Below are positions 9,511 to 18,300 of a DNA stretch of 34,082 nucleotides, one piece after another. Below the pieces are notes generated by a model. The model searched no databases, was not told where the DNA came from, and was given only the letters and a program-made list of their open reading frames with translations. The stretch's first letter is position 1; every line of letters starts with the position of its first letter. Source of the DNA: Kangiellaceae bacterium (GTDB lineage Bacteria > Pseudomonadota > Gammaproteobacteria > Enterobacterales > Kangiellaceae); the NCBI GenBank assembly GCA_016743995.1, contig JADGFG010000029.1:1-34082 (forward strand), in the 5' to 3' direction. A program made the position numbers and the translations under genes.

Positions 9511-9864
9511 ATGAATAAGAAACAAGCTAGAATTCGTCGAGCGACAAAAAGTCGTATAAAAATGAAAGAGCTGGGTGCAACTCGTTTAGTCGTGAACCGC
9601 ACACCTCGTCATATTTACGCTCAGATTATTTCCGCTGATGGTGGAAAAATTTTGGCCACTGCTTCAAGTGTTGAAAAAGACATTAAGGCAGAGGGCAAGC
9701 CGACAGGAAATGTTGATACAGCTAAGGCTGTTGGTGCATTGGTCGCGCAAAGAGCAACTAAGGCTGGCGTTTCAAATGTTGCATTTGATCGCTCTGGGTT
9801 TAAATACCATGGTCGTGTAAAAGCTTTGGCTGATTCTGCACGTGAAAATGGTCTCCAGTTTTAA
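9511..9864 (+). CDS. rplR: Ribosomal protein uL18
   Basis: 117 residues, matching E. coli. [16 protein letters not shown] and the terminal [18 protein letters not shown] are conserved. L18 binds 5S rRNA with L5. The spacer from rplF is 9 bases and contains a weak GGGCGG ribosome binding site. Confidence 0.97.
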   Translation: MNKKQARIRRATKSRIKMKELGATRLVVNRTPRHIYAQIISADGGKILATASSVEKDIKAEGKPTGNVDTAKAVGALVAQRATKAGVSNVAFDRSGFKYHGRVKALADSARENGLQF

Positions 9865-9874
9865 GGGTTAGAAA

Positions 9875-10381
9875 ATGGCTAGACAAGAAGCAAATAATAC
9901 CGATGGTATGGTGGAAAAGTTAGTCAACGTCAACCGCGTATCTAAAGTGGTAAAAGGTGGACGTATCTTCTCTTTCACTGCATTGACAGTTGTTGGCGAT
10001 GGCAATGGTAAAGTTGGTTTTGGGCGAGGTAAAGCACGTGAGGTGCCTGCCGCGATTCAAAAAGCAATGGAACAAGCTCGTCGTAACATGATACAAGTGG
10101 ACCTCAAAGATGGGCACACATTGCAGCATCCTATTAATGCAAGGCATGGCGCATCGAAGGTTTACATGCAGCCTGCATCGCTAGGTACTGGTGTTATCGC
10201 CGGTGGCGCAATGAGAGCGGTCTTTGACGTTGTTGGAGTACAAAATGTTTTAGCAAAAAGCATTGGTTCTACCAACCCTATAAATATTGTTCGTGCAACA
10301 ATTCGTGGTTTAAAGCAGATGTTCTCTCCTGAGTCTGTTGCTTCAAAACGCGGAAAGTCTGTTGCTGAAATAATGGAGTAG
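9875..10381 (+). CDS. rpsE: Ribosomal protein uS5
   Basis: 168 residues. The N-terminal double-stranded RNA-binding fold is seen at [21 protein letters not shown] and [21 protein letters not shown]. The C-terminal part has the S5 signature [17 protein letters not shown]. It takes part in decoding accuracy and the mRNA entry helicase. AAGGGTTAG precedes the ATG. Confidence 0.97.
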   Translation: MARQEANNTDGMVEKLVNVNRVSKVVKGGRIFSFTALTVVGDGNGKVGFGRGKAREVPAAIQKAMEQARRNMIQVDLKDGHTLQHPINARHGASKVYMQPASLGTGVIAGGAMRAVFDVVGVQNVLAKSIGSTNPINIVRATIRGLKQMFSPESVASKRGKSVAEIME

Positions 10382-10384
10382 ATC

Positions 10385-10570
10385 ATGGCCGACAAAAAAA
10401 CTATGAAAGTAACTCAAACCAAATCGTCGATTGGCCGATTGAAAAATCATAAAGCCTGTCTGACGGGGTTAGGTTTACGTCGTATTGGCCATACTGTAGA
10501 AGTCGAAGATACGCCTTCTACAAGAGGTATGGTCAACACTATCAACTATATGATACAAGTGGAGGACTAA
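10385..10570 (+). CDS. rpmD: Ribosomal protein uL30
   Basis: 61 residues (59 in E. coli). [37 protein letters not shown] carries the single conserved L30 motif. It starts 3 bases after the rpsE stop, with the GGAG at the end of rpsE serving as ribosome binding site. Confidence 0.96.
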   Translation: MADKKTMKVTQTKSSIGRLKNHKACLTGLGLRRIGHTVEVEDTPSTRGMVNTINYMIQVED

Positions 10571-10572
10571 TC

Positions 10573-11010
10573 ATGCGTTTGAATACTCTTAGTCCTGGAC
10601 AGGGCGCAAAGAAAGACGCTAAGCGAGTCGGTCGTGGTATCGGCTCTACGCTTGGCAAAACTTGTGGCCGTGGACATAAAGGTTTAAAGTCTCGTTCTGG
10701 TGGTAAGGTTAAGCCTGGCTTTGAAGGTGGACAAATGCCTTTGAAACAGAGATTACCAAAGTTCGGTTTTAAATCTCGAAAATCTCTTATTTCTGGTGAA
10801 GTACGTCTTGGTGAATTAACTAAGGTTTCTGGTGAGTCAGTTGATTTGTTATCACTGCGAGCTGCAGGTCTTATCACAAAGAATATTTTGCAAGTGAAAG
10901 TAATGTTATCTGGTTCAATTGATCGTGCAATAACAATTGGTGACGGCGTCAGAGTATCTAAAGGTGCTCAAGCTGCAATTGAAGCTGCAGGTGGAAAGGT
11001 TCAGGCATAA
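10573..11010 (+). CDS. rplO: Ribosomal protein uL15
   Basis: 145 residues. The glycine- and arginine-rich N-terminus ([20 protein letters not shown]) threads into 23S rRNA, and the C-terminal half is globular. A strong GGAGG lies before the ATG. Its TAA overlaps the secY ATG by one base, so SecY synthesis is probably coupled to L15. Confidence 0.97.
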   Translation: MRLNTLSPGQGAKKDAKRVGRGIGSTLGKTCGRGHKGLKSRSGGKVKPGFEGGQMPLKQRLPKFGFKSRKSLISGEVRLGELTKVSGESVDLLSLRAAGLITKNILQVKVMLSGSIDRAITIGDGVRVSKGAQAAIEAAGGKVQA

Positions 11011-12353
11011 TGGCTAAAGCTCCAATAGAAAAAAAATCAGGCGGCGGTTTAACAGAGCTCAAACAGCGTTTGCTGTTTGTGCTTACTGCAATAATCATTT
11101 TCCGCTTAGGATCGTTTGTACCTGTTCCAGGTATCGACTCTTCGGTTATGGCAGAGTTAATGACTAAACAGGCCGATACTATTCTCGCGTTATTTAACGT
11201 TTTTTCAGGAGGAGCTTTAGAAAGAGCAAGTGTTTTTGCTCTTGGAATCATGCCCTATATTACCGCATCGATTATTCTACAAGTCATGAGCTTTGTAGAA
11301 CCAAAGTTGCAGGAGATAAAGAAAGAAGGAGAAGCCGGTCGACGAAAAATAAGTCAATATACCCGTTATCTTACTTTCGTTCTGGCATGTTTACAGGCTG
11401 TTGGAATAGCAACAAATTTCCCTAATTTGATGCCTGGTCTGGTACCTAATCCTGGTTTTAGCTTTTATTTTGGAGCGATAGTCAGTCTGGTTACAGGAAC
11501 TATGTTCCTTATGTGGTTAGGTGAACAAATTAACGAACGTGGAATTGGTAATGGTATATCGGTACTGATATTTATTGGTATTGTTGCCGGATTACCGACT
11601 GCGATTGGACAGACATTTGAGCAAGCCAGACAAGGTGAAGGCAGCATGAACATTCTTGCTTTGCTAATTATCCTTGCTGTTGTGCTGCTGGTAACTGCTT
11701 TTGTTGTATTTATGGAGCGTGGACAACGCAGAATTGTTGTCAATTACGCCCAGAAGCAGCAGGGTAGAAGGATGTATCAGGCACAATCTTCTCATTTGCC
11801 TTTAAAGGTGAATATGGCTGGTGTAATTCCCGCAATTTTCGCTTCAAGTATCATTCTGTTTCCAGGTACCATTGCTCAGTGGATTGCTTCGGGTGGTGGA
11901 GAGGGAACGTTATGGATACAAAATATTGCCGCTCAATTAAAGCCGGGTAATCCGCTTTATATATTGATTTATGGTGCGGGTATTATGTTTTTCTGCTTTT
12001 TCTATACAGCACTCGTGTATAATCCACGTGATACTGCTGATCAGTTAAAGCGTTCTGGAGCGTTCATCCCCGGGATTCGTCCTGGAGAGCAAACCTCCAA
12101 ATATATTGATAAAGTTATGACTCGACTGACATTAGTCGGTGCTATTTATATTACTGCGGTATGTTTATTGCCAGAGTTCATGATTTTGTTATGGCAGGTG
12201 CCTTTCTACTTCGGTGGAACTTCGCTATTGATTATTGTAGTCGTTATTATGGATTTCATGTCGCAGGTACAAGCACACTTGATATCCAGAGATTATGAGT
12301 CAGTATTGAAAAAGGCCAATTTTAAAAACTACGGTGCGACTGGTTTAAAGTAG
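11010..12353 (+). CDS. secY: Protein translocase subunit SecY
   Basis: 447 residues (443 in E. coli), the channel-forming subunit of the SecYEG translocon in the inner membrane. About ten membrane segments can be read. Segment 2 contains the plug region ([28 protein letters not shown]), and cytoplasmic loop strings [15 protein letters not shown] and [13 protein letters not shown] are conserved SecA and ribosome contact sites. It sits in the spc operon between rplO and rpmJ, as in E. coli. Confidence 0.98.
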   Translation: MAKAPIEKKSGGGLTELKQRLLFVLTAIIIFRLGSFVPVPGIDSSVMAELMTKQADTILALFNVFSGGALERASVFALGIMPYITASIILQVMSFVEPKLQEIKKEGEAGRRKISQYTRYLTFVLACLQAVGIATNFPNLMPGLVPNPGFSFYFGAIVSLVTGTMFLMWLGEQINERGIGNGISVLIFIGIVAGLPTAIGQTFEQARQGEGSMNILALLIILAVVLLVTAFVVFMERGQRRIVVNYAQKQQGRRMYQAQSSHLPLKVNMAGVIPAIFASSIILFPGTIAQWIASGGGEGTLWIQNIAAQLKPGNPLYILIYGAGIMFFCFFYTALVYNPRDTADQLKRSGAFIPGIRPGEQTSKYIDKVMTRLTLVGAIYITAVCLLPEFMILLWQVPFYFGGTSLLIIVVVIMDFMSQVQAHLISRDYESVLKKANFKNYGATGLK

Positions 12354-12377
12354 CGCTTTAGAATTTGGAGTACGAAA

Positions 12378-12491
12378 ATGAAAGTTCGAGCTTCTGTTAA
12401 AAAAATGTGCCGTGAATGTAAAGTAATTCGCAGACACGGCAGTGTAAGAGTAATTTGTACCGACCCGCGCCATAAGCAGCGTCAGGGTTAA
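12378..12491 (+). CDS. rpmJ: Ribosomal protein bL36, zinc-binding form
   Basis: 37 residues, [20 protein letters not shown] onward to KQRQG. The ligands C11, C14, C27 and H32 are all present, so this is the zinc-binding (C+) form. In many bacteria this form is joined by a zinc-free paralogue that replaces it under zinc starvation; none is seen in this window. TTGGAG lies about 10 bases upstream of the ATG. It closes the spc operon. Confidence 0.96.
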   Translation: MKVRASVKKMCRECKVIRRHGSVRVICTDPRHKQRQG

Positions 12492-12547
12492 TAAGGTACT
12501 TCCTTTATATATCTCGTATAAGAGAGATTACAAATTACATTAACAGG

Positions 12548-12576
12548 TTGATTTTTAATCGTTGCAAGGGTATCAT
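12548..12576 (+). promoter_or_regulatory. Candidate alpha operon promoter
   Basis: TTGATT (12548-12553), a 17-base spacer and TATCAT (12571-12576), followed by a GC-rich discriminator (GTCGCGCC). It gives a start near 12583 and a leader of about 50 bases before rpsM. In E. coli the S4 protein represses this operon through a pseudoknot in the leader and rpsM start; I have not folded the equivalent here. Confidence 0.65.
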
Positions 12577-12632
12577 GTCGCGCCTTTTCGTGAGGTGGTA
12601 ATCCTTGAAACTGAAATTTGGGAGTTAGTTAG

Positions 12633-12989
12633 ATGGCCCGTATCGCTGGTATTAACATTCCAGTTAATAAGCATTCGGTAATTGCTTTAACAGCAATTTT
12701 CGGCATTGGACGTACACGCGCACAGAAAGTTTGTGCTAACGCGGATATTGAAGAAAGCCGCAAGATCAAAGATCTTGCTGAATCAGAAATTGAATCACTT
12801 CGTAACGAAGTTGCTAAGTTTACTGTTGAAGGTGACTTACGACGTGAAGTGTCTATGAACATTAAGCGCTTAATGGATCTTGGTTGTTTTCGTGGTATTC
12901 GCCACAGAAGAAGCCTTCCAGTCCGTGGACAGCGTACTAAAACCAACGCGCGTACTCGAAAGGGTCCTCGTAAACCTATTAAGAGATAG
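12633..12989 (+). CDS. rpsM: Ribosomal protein uS13
   Basis: 118 residues, the E. coli length. [30 protein letters not shown] is the helix-two-turn-helix start, and the tail [17 protein letters not shown] reaches the P-site tRNA. S13 contacts L5 across the subunit interface. It is first in the alpha operon. A GGGAG ribosome binding site lies 8-9 bases upstream. Confidence 0.98.
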   Translation: MARIAGINIPVNKHSVIALTAIFGIGRTRAQKVCANADIEESRKIKDLAESEIESLRNEVAKFTVEGDLRREVSMNIKRLMDLGCFRGIRHRRSLPVRGQRTKTNARTRKGPRKPIKR

Positions 12990-12994
12990 CAACT

Positions 12995-13381
12995 ATGGCA
13001 AAAACACCTCGTTCTCGTAAAAAGGTCAAAAAGCATGTAGTTGATGGAATGGCGCATATACACGCTTCATTCAATAATACTATCGTGACAGTTACTGACC
13101 GACAAGGCAATGCATTAGCCTGGGCCACTGCTGGCGGATCAGGTTTTAGAGGATCACGTAAAAGTACCCCATTTGCGGCACAGGTTGCAGCGGATCGGGT
13201 TGCTGAAATGGTCAAAGAAATGGGCATGAAGAATATGGAAGTATTCGTCAAAGGTCCTGGACCAGGTCGTGAATCGGCTGTCCGTGCATTGAATAATGCA
13301 GGATTCAAGATCACTAACATCACTGATGTTACGCCGATCCCTCATAATGGTTGTCGCCCGCCCAAAAAGCGTCGCGTGTAA
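12995..13381 (+). CDS. rpsK: Ribosomal protein uS11
   Basis: 128 residues (129 in E. coli). [28 protein letters not shown] and [20 protein letters not shown] are signature strings. It forms part of the platform near the E site. Only 5 bases separate it from rpsM. Confidence 0.98.
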   Translation: MAKTPRSRKKVKKHVVDGMAHIHASFNNTIVTVTDRQGNALAWATAGGSGFRGSRKSTPFAAQVAADRVAEMVKEMGMKNMEVFVKGPGPGRESAVRALNNAGFKITNITDVTPIPHNGCRPPKKRRV

Positions 13382-13408
13382 CTTTAGGTACCGTTGGAGA
13401 ACTGACAA

Positions 13409-14029
13409 ATGGCAAGATATATTGGACCTAAGCTCAAGTTAGCACGTCGAGAAGGCGTAGACCTAATGCTGAAAAGCGGCGTTCGTGCTATTGAGGATAA
13501 ATGTAAGATTGATCAAGTTCCTGGTGTTCATGGCGCAAGAAGAAGCCGCCTTTCGGACTATGGCGTTCAATTACGTGAAAAACAAAAAGTACGTCGTATC
13601 TATGGTGTACTTGAAAAGCAATTTAGAAATTACTATAAAGAAGCTGCTCGTCTTAAAGGCGCAACTGGTGGAAACTTGCTTCAGTTACTGGAAGCTCGTT
13701 TAGACAATGTTGTTTATCGCATGGGATTTGCGTCCACGCGTGCCGAAGCGAGACAGTTGGTTAGCCACAAGGCTATCCTGGTAAATGGTAAATCTGTCAA
13801 CATACCTTCTTATAAGGTTTGTGCAACAGATGTGGTATCAGTTCGTGAGAAATCAAAAACGCAAGCTCGCATCGTTGGAGCTTTAGAACTGGCATCACAA
13901 AAAGAACGTCCTGTTTGGATTGAAGTTGATGAGAAAAAAATGGAAGGTACCTATAAGAATGCTCCTGAGCGTTCTGATTTACCAACTGACATCAATGAAA
14001 ATCTAATAGTGGAATTATACTCCAAGTAA
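13409..14029 (+). CDS. rpsD: Ribosomal protein uS4, likely alpha operon regulator
   Basis: 206 residues, identical in length to E. coli S4. The N-terminus [15 protein letters not shown] and the S4 RNA-binding domain ([31 protein letters not shown]) are clear. This is a cysteine-poor form without the zinc finger of some S4 proteins. It initiates 30S assembly, and in E. coli represses the alpha operon. TTGGAGA precedes the ATG. Confidence 0.98.
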   Translation: MARYIGPKLKLARREGVDLMLKSGVRAIEDKCKIDQVPGVHGARRSRLSDYGVQLREKQKVRRIYGVLEKQFRNYYKEAARLKGATGGNLLQLLEARLDNVVYRMGFASTRAEARQLVSHKAILVNGKSVNIPSYKVCATDVVSVREKSKTQARIVGALELASQKERPVWIEVDEKKMEGTYKNAPERSDLPTDINENLIVELYSK

Positions 14030-14048
14030 CACTTGAAGAGGATTATGT

Positions 14049-15035
14049 ATGGGCAATGTCACTGAGCTTCTGACTCCTCGTCAGATCAAAGTGGAAAATC
14101 TGGGGGAGAGAAGAGCTAAGGTAGTATTGGAACCTTTCGAAAGAGGTTTCGGTCATACGCTTGGTAATTCGCTGCGTAGAATTTTACTCTCATCTATGTC
14201 GGGTTGCGCGGTAGTTGAAGTTGAAATTGACGGAGTTCTTCACGAATACACCACGATTGATAGTGTTAAAGAAGATGTAATTGATATACTACTAAACCTT
14301 AAGAATCTGGCAATTCGTCTGGAAGATAAAGATGAAGCAACCTTAATTCTTCAGAAGCAGGGTGAAGGCCCTGTAACTGCGGCTGACATAGAAGAGCAAG
14401 CAGGTGTTGAGATTGTAAATCCTGACCAGCATATTGCGACTTTGACTCAGAAAGGTTCTTTAAGTATGCGTTTAATCGTCAAAAAAGGACGTGGCTACGA
14501 GCCAGCCGCAGCAAGAAAGAACAATGAAGATGAAGACCTGACTATAGGGCGTTTACAATTAGATGCTTCTTTCAGTCCTGTTATCAGAGTTTCTTATGTT
14601 GTTGATTCTGCTCGAGTTGAGCAACGTACTAATCTTGATAAGCTTGTTTTAGATTTAGAAACCAATGGTACAATTGAGCCTGAAGAAGCTATTCGTCGTT
14701 GTGCGACAATTCTTCAGCAACAGTTATCTGCCTTTGTTGATCTTAAAGATGAAAAACAAGCTGAACCAGAAAGTGAAGAACCAGAAGTTGACCCAATTCT
14801 TCTTCGCCCTGTCGATGATCTCGAGTTAACAGTTCGTAGTGCTAATTGTCTTAAAACTGAAAATATTCACTATATTGGTGATTTGATTCAGAGAACAGAA
14901 GTTGAGTTGCTTAAAACACCAAATCTTGGTAAAAAGTCGCTAACTGAAATCAAAGACGTATTAGCCTCCAGGGGTCTATCGTTAGGAATGAGACTGGAAA
15001 ATTGGCCGCCATCAAGTATTCTTGACGACGCATAA
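14049..15035 (+). CDS. rpoA: RNA polymerase subunit alpha
   Basis: 328 residues (329 in E. coli). The N-terminal assembly domain has [21 protein letters not shown]; a linker follows (about 238-250, acidic). The C-terminal domain carries [21 protein letters not shown] and [22 protein letters not shown], including the arginine that binds UP elements and activators. An AAGAGGAT ribosome binding site precedes the ATG. It is followed by a strong terminator, not directly by rplQ as in E. coli. Confidence 0.99.
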   Translation: MGNVTELLTPRQIKVENLGERRAKVVLEPFERGFGHTLGNSLRRILLSSMSGCAVVEVEIDGVLHEYTTIDSVKEDVIDILLNLKNLAIRLEDKDEATLILQKQGEGPVTAADIEEQAGVEIVNPDQHIATLTQKGSLSMRLIVKKGRGYEPAAARKNNEDEDLTIGRLQLDASFSPVIRVSYVVDSARVEQRTNLDKLVLDLETNGTIEPEEAIRRCATILQQQLSAFVDLKDEKQAEPESEEPEVDPILLRPVDDLELTVRSANCLKTENIHYIGDLIQRTEVELLKTPNLGKKSLTEIKDVLASRGLSLGMRLENWPPSSILDDA

Positions 15036-15059
15036 TTCAGTCTTAGGTAAAAGTAGTTT

Positions 15060-15097
15060 AATAAAACCCTGTTCTTTTGCGCAGGGTTTTATTGTTT
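15060..15097 (+). terminator. Intrinsic terminator between rpoA and rplQ
   Basis: AATAAAACCCTG (15060-15071) and CAGGGTTTTATT (15082-15093) form a perfect 12-bp stem around a 10-base loop. The descending arm is T-rich and continues ATTGTTT. The A-rich ascending arm means it could also work on the other strand. It ends the alpha operon after rpoA. Confidence 0.8.
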
Positions 15098-15116
15098 AGA
15101 AATACTCAGGAAAAAC

Positions 15117-15144
15117 CTGACAAATAACATTAATCAAATAATAT
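15117..15144 (+). promoter_or_regulatory. Candidate promoter of rplQ
   Basis: CTGACA (15117-15122, five of six), a 16-base spacer and TAATAT (15139-15144). It lies just downstream of the rpoA terminator and about 30 bases before the likely 5' end region of rplQ mRNA. Placement after a terminator makes an independent rplQ promoter plausible. Confidence 0.55.
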
Positions 15145-15183
15145 CAGTACTATTGCAGGCTGGTAAGTTAAAAGGTAATTAAA

Positions 15184-15591
15184 ATGCGCCATCGTCAAAG
15201 CGGTCGTCAATTAAACCGAAATTCTAGCCACAGGCAGGCTATGTTTCGTAACATGTCAGTATCATTAATTGAGCATGAGCTCGTTAAAACTACTGTAGCC
15301 AAGGCAAAAGAGCTTCGTCGAGTCGTTGAGCCTTTAATAACTCTGGCAAAAGAGGATAGCGTCGCTAATCGTCGTCTCGCGTTTTCTCGTACGCGAAGTA
15401 AAGCTGCGGTTGGGAAACTGTTTGATGAACTAGGTCCTCGTTATGAACAACGTCCGGGCGGTTATTTGAGAATAGTCAAAGCTGGTTTTCGTGCTGGTGA
15501 TAAGGCGCCTGTTGCTTACGTTGAGTTAGTAGACAGACCAATTATCGAAGAAGAAGCTGAGCAGCCGGAAGAAGTAGAAACAGAAGATTAA
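15184..15591 (+). CDS. rplQ: Ribosomal protein bL17
   Basis: 135 residues (127 in E. coli), with [24 protein letters not shown] and [28 protein letters not shown]17 surrounds part of the tunnel exit. The last 20 residues form an acidic tail rich in Glu that lengthens the protein. It starts 148 bases after rpoA, with a terminator and a candidate promoter between, and ends in its own terminator at 15612. AAAGG precedes the ATG. Confidence 0.97.
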   Translation: MRHRQSGRQLNRNSSHRQAMFRNMSVSLIEHELVKTTVAKAKELRRVVEPLITLAKEDSVANRRLAFSRTRSKAAVGKLFDELGPRYEQRPGGYLRIVKAGFRAGDKAPVAYVELVDRPIIEEEAEQPEEVETED

Positions 15592-15611
15592 GAATACAGT
15601 TTTAAAATTTT

Positions 15612-15641
15612 AGCCGGAACTATTAGTTCCGGCTTTTTTTT
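15612..15641 (+). terminator. Terminator of rplQ, overlapping the end of the Lgt-like gene
   Basis: AGCCGGAAC (15612-15620), loop TATTA, GTTCCGGCT (15626-15634), then a run of eight T. A textbook intrinsic terminator on the plus strand. The loop contains the TAA stop (read on the minus strand) of the convergent Lgt-like gene, and its last four codons lie in the stem. Confidence 0.9.
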
Positions 15642-16387
15642 GTCTTTAAAAAATTAAAGGTAAAGAAAGCGCTGCCAGTCAGGCACATCAGTAAAGCGCC
15701 GAATTGTGAGCCGGACATTCCCAATAGTTTATGCGGGTTAATGCTGATAAATTCAATCATAAACCGACACCCCCCCCATAAAAGCAGCAATAAAAAGAAC
15801 TGGCTGTATGCCGTGTTACTCTTTTTCGAGTAGATATGTAAGCAAAAATAAATCAAAATGGAATAGGCAATTTCATACAAAGGTAACGGATGAACCATTT
15901 GCCCAGCTTGTGTCGGTTGTACACCATGAGGGAATGCCATTGCCCAGGGGAGCGTGGAGTTTTGTCCGTAGCAATCATCACCCGATAGAAAGCAGCCTGC
16001 CCTGGCAATTGCATAAGCAATAATTGCCGCTGGTGCTGCTGCGTCTAGCAATACTTCGGGCTTTACCCTGGAAAAACGTGCAAAAATTAGTATAACAATA
16101 ATTGCGGCAAGAATAGCGCCCTGGCTGGAAAAACCAGTTCCGCTGGTTAATGTTTCGGACCAGCTTGTAGAAATATTTTCAGGATTTTTAATCAGAAACA
16201 TTAATTTTGCGCCAGTTACAGAAAAAACTAATAACAGAATAATGAGTAAATCGGGCTTAAAAGACGTTTTTGTTAGTTTGTTTAGTCTGTGTAAATACAT
16301 ATGCCGCCCAACGAGATAGGCAATAGCTAGCATCACACCGTAAGAGCCGAGAGTAATGGAGTCAGTTTGTAATAAGTAAGGGTACAT
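15623..16387 (-). CDS. Lgt-family (prolipoprotein diacylglyceryl transferase-like) membrane protein
   Basis: 254 residues with about seven membrane segments. MYPYLLQTDSITLGSYGVMLAIAYL is the Lgt-family N-terminus, and ARAGCFLSGDDCYG and HPLPLYE match the family positions of GRIGCFLAG-type and HPTQLYE-type motifs. Lgt transfers diacylglycerol from phosphatidylglycerol to the lipobox cysteine. The segment that holds the essential HGG-type histidine in E. coli Lgt reads SGTGFSSQGA here, so the histidine is absent. It may be a paralogue with another activity rather than the essential enzyme. It is convergent with rplQ. The ribosome binding site is weak. Confidence 0.75.
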   Translation of the reverse strand: MYPYLLQTDSITLGSYGVMLAIAYLVGRHMYLHRLNKLTKTSFKPDLLIILLLVFSVTGAKLMFLIKNPENISTSWSETLTSGTGFSSQGAILAAIIVILIFARFSRVKPEVLLDAAAPAAIIAYAIARAGCFLSGDDCYGQNSTLPWAMAFPHGVQPTQAGQMVHPLPLYEIAYSILIYFCLHIYSKKSNTAYSQFFLLLLLWGGCRFMIEFISINPHKLLGMSGSQFGALLMCLTGSAFFTFNFLKTKKSRN

Positions 16388-16532
16388 AGTTAATTAGCAC
16401 TTCGTCTTAGGCATTGGGGTACAAAATATATTGATTTTTTCTCTCGCAATTATAGGTTTTAGGTGAGATATGTTAAAGGTTCTAAACGCGGTTGTCTAAA
16501 ATTGAGAAGCTTTTGTTGAAAAGGCAACACTA

Positions 16533-16562
16533 TTGAGCTATTTTTAACATTCAGAATAGTAT
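16533..16562 (+). promoter_or_regulatory. Candidate promoter of the higBA pair
   Basis: TTGAGC (16533-16538), an 18-base spacer and TAGTAT (16557-16562). The -10 overlaps an inverted repeat at 16559-16574, where a repressor would block it. Confidence 0.45.
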
Positions 16563-16574
16563 GAATTAACATAC
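16559..16574. promoter_or_regulatory. Candidate HigA operator
   Basis: GTATGAATTAACATAC is a 5-6-5 inverted repeat (GTATG, six bases, CATAC). It overlaps the -10 and start region of the higBA promoter. The size and place suit an operator for the dimeric helix-turn-helix antitoxin, as toxin-antitoxin operons are usually autorepressed. Confidence 0.45.
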
Positions 16575-16596
16575 ATAGATAACAAGGAGGCGTGAA

Positions 16597-16860
16597 ATGA
16601 ATGTAGTCGCTGTAAATCGAATGATAGAAGCCATGTCTCGGTACCCGGCAGCAGAAGACCACCTTAACGGTTGGTATCAAATTTTAAGCATGGGGACTTT
16701 TGCTTCTGAAGAGGCACTGAGAGATACCTTTGGTAATATGAAAGGCTTTAATTATAAGTTCAGGTTTCCAATTCCGGAAACACAACTTCTTGTTCATACT
16801 TTAATCAATTTCGAGTCTCAGGTTGCTTATATTGAAGAAATAAAGCCTGGTAATCGTTAA
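16597..16860 (+). CDS. higB: HigB-type toxin (RelE superfamily), short C-terminus
   Basis: 87 residues. It resembles the E. coli HigB (YgjN) subfamily: a helix with SRYPAAEDHLNGWYQIL, FASEEALRDTFGNMKGFNYKF, and a strand with INFESQVAYIEEI. HigB toxins cleave mRNA on the ribosome. In E. coli HigB the segment after YIREV continues with THKEYD and about 20 more residues. Here it ends KPGNR, so the usual C-terminal catalytic region is missing. It may be inactive or use a different geometry. A strong AAGGAGG lies upstream, and the antitoxin gene follows 9-12 bases later, the toxin-first order typical of higBA. Confidence 0.72.
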   Translation: MNVVAVNRMIEAMSRYPAAEDHLNGWYQILSMGTFASEEALRDTFGNMKGFNYKFRFPIPETQLLVHTLINFESQVAYIEEIKPGNR

Positions 16861-16872
16861 AGGAGGTTTATG

Positions 16873-17346
16873 ATGCGAGAATCTCTGGAAAAAGCAGTTC
16901 AAAGCTGGCACAAGGTTTCACCATTGGTTGAGCCACCAATCGATCGGGAAGATTACGAGTCGTTATTGTTTAATATCAGGGATGCAATGGCGCTTGTTCA
17001 AAATCGCTCAAGTAGTCCTTTATCTGGCTTAATCAAGGCTATGGCTAGAGCAGCAAAAGATTATGAAGAAATTCATCTGTTAAAAGGCCAGGGAGGTGCG
17101 TTACTGGCTTTAAAATACCTGATCAGGTTACATTCTATTAAGCAATCAGAGCTAAAAGAAGTGGGTAGTCAGGGAGTAGTGTCTGAGATATTGAGTGGTA
17201 AACGAACATTGACTTTAAAGCATGTCAAAGAGCTCGCAAAGAAATTCAAAGTTTCGCCCAATGTATTTATTGATTGTAATGAAGAATACATTGAAACTGA
17301 TAAAAAGTCAGATTTGACCGAGTCTTGTGTCATGGAAGATGCCTGA
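16873..17346 (+). CDS. higA: HigA-type antitoxin with C-terminal helix-turn-helix
   Basis: 157 residues from the second of two adjacent ATGs (16870, 16873), which sits better from AAAGGAGG (16859-16866). The N-terminal half is a helical region like that of E. coli HigA (YgjM). The C-terminal half (about 85-135) is an XRE-type helix-turn-helix: LHSIKQSELKE, SQGVVSEILSGKRTLTLKHV, LAKKFKVSPNVFID. It should neutralise HigB and repress the operon. A polar tail of about 20 residues follows the helix-turn-helix. The 9-12 base spacing from higB indicates co-transcription. Confidence 0.8.
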   Translation: MRESLEKAVQSWHKVSPLVEPPIDREDYESLLFNIRDAMALVQNRSSSPLSGLIKAMARAAKDYEEIHLLKGQGGALLALKYLIRLHSIKQSELKEVGSQGVVSEILSGKRTLTLKHVKELAKKFKVSPNVFIDCNEEYIETDKKSDLTESCVMEDA

Positions 17347-17411
17347 CTCGAAGTAGTGCTGATTTGTATAGCTTGTTCATCTAATCTATAGGGAACTTAA
17401 TATTAGCTTGC

Positions 17412-17420
17412 TGATATAAT
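17412..17420 (+). promoter_or_regulatory. Extended -10 promoter of the DedA-family gene
   Basis: TGATATAAT at 17412-17420 is a perfect TATAAT with the TGn extension. No good -35 is seen. The predicted start near 17427 falls on a stem of TTGTTATT (17426-17433) and AATAACAA (17451-17458) with a 17-base loop in the leader. Confidence 0.55.
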
Positions 17421-17473
17421 GTAATTTGTTATTCTGTCTGTTGATTAAATAATAACAATTTACTGTAGATTGA

Positions 17474-18220
17474 ATGATAGAAAGCGCACTTACCTTTATT
17501 GAGCAAAATTCCCAATGGGCTGTCTGGCTCATTTTTATTATTGCTTTTATGGAATCGATCTTTATTCTTGGTTTATTAATGCCTGGTTGGATTTTGCTGG
17601 TCGGAGTGGGGGCTCTGGTGGGGTCTGACGTTCTTGAGTTTTATCCCGTTGTTTTTTCTGCTTGTCTGGGCGCTATTCTGGGAGAGTATCTGAGTTATTT
17701 ACTGGGATATTACCTTCACGACAAAATACTGTTAATGCCCATGGTTAAGCGACATCAGTCTATGATTGATTATAGCCGAACATTTTTTCATAAGCATGGC
17801 ATTGCCGGAGTTTTTATCGGTCGTTTTTTTGGGCCAACTCGCGCGTTTATTCCTTTTCTGGCTGCCATTTCTGATATGAGGCATTTTACCTTTGTCTGGG
17901 TGAATATTGTATCAGGTATTTTGTGGGCCCCACTTTACCTGGTTCCTGGAATTCTTGCAGGAGCCGCATTTAAACTGGATAAAGAAACCAGTTATACTCT
18001 CATTTTTATACTGGCTTTATTATTTGCTGTTTTTTTTCTGGTAACAAAATATAGTCAGAAATTTTTACGATTAGTTCGAGAAAAGAAATTGAGATTGAAT
18101 AATTTTATTGAGCTTTTATTAGCGTGGAGTATCATGCTTGTATCAGTCTCCATATTTATTCAATCGCCTTATTGGAGTCTTCTGAAAAATATTTTTATCA
18201 TTACATTACAGAAAATATAG
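17474..18220 (+). CDS. DedA-family (VTT domain) membrane protein
   Basis: 248 residues, strongly hydrophobic. The DedA pattern is clear: an acidic residue in the first membrane segment (AFMES), GEYLSYLLGYY at about 70-80, and GRFFGPTRAFIPFLAA at about 116-131, which matches the family signature with its conserved arginines and proline. DedA proteins are inner-membrane proteins linked to proton-motive force, and some to recycling of undecaprenyl phosphate or phospholipid flipping. Two extra membrane segments follow near 175-195 and 215-235. The ribosome binding site is poor. It is preceded by its own promoter and looks monocistronic. Confidence 0.88.
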   Translation: MIESALTFIEQNSQWAVWLIFIIAFMESIFILGLLMPGWILLVGVGALVGSDVLEFYPVVFSACLGAILGEYLSYLLGYYLHDKILLMPMVKRHQSMIDYSRTFFHKHGIAGVFIGRFFGPTRAFIPFLAAISDMRHFTFVWVNIVSGILWAPLYLVPGILAGAAFKLDKETSYTLIFILALLFAVFFLVTKYSQKFLRLVREKKLRLNNFIELLLAWSIMLVSVSIFIQSPYWSLLKNIFIITLQKI

Positions 18221-18300
18221 TTATTATAATCACGCATACCATTTTTTATAATTTATAACATTGATGTAAATGATTGTTCCTTGAAATTCAGATCTGAAGT

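Noticed and set aside
18287-18298. 12-base palindrome TTCAGATCTGAA between the DedA-family and thpR genes
   Set aside because: It has no loop or T-run, so it is not a terminator, and a single short palindrome between convergent genes is likely chance.
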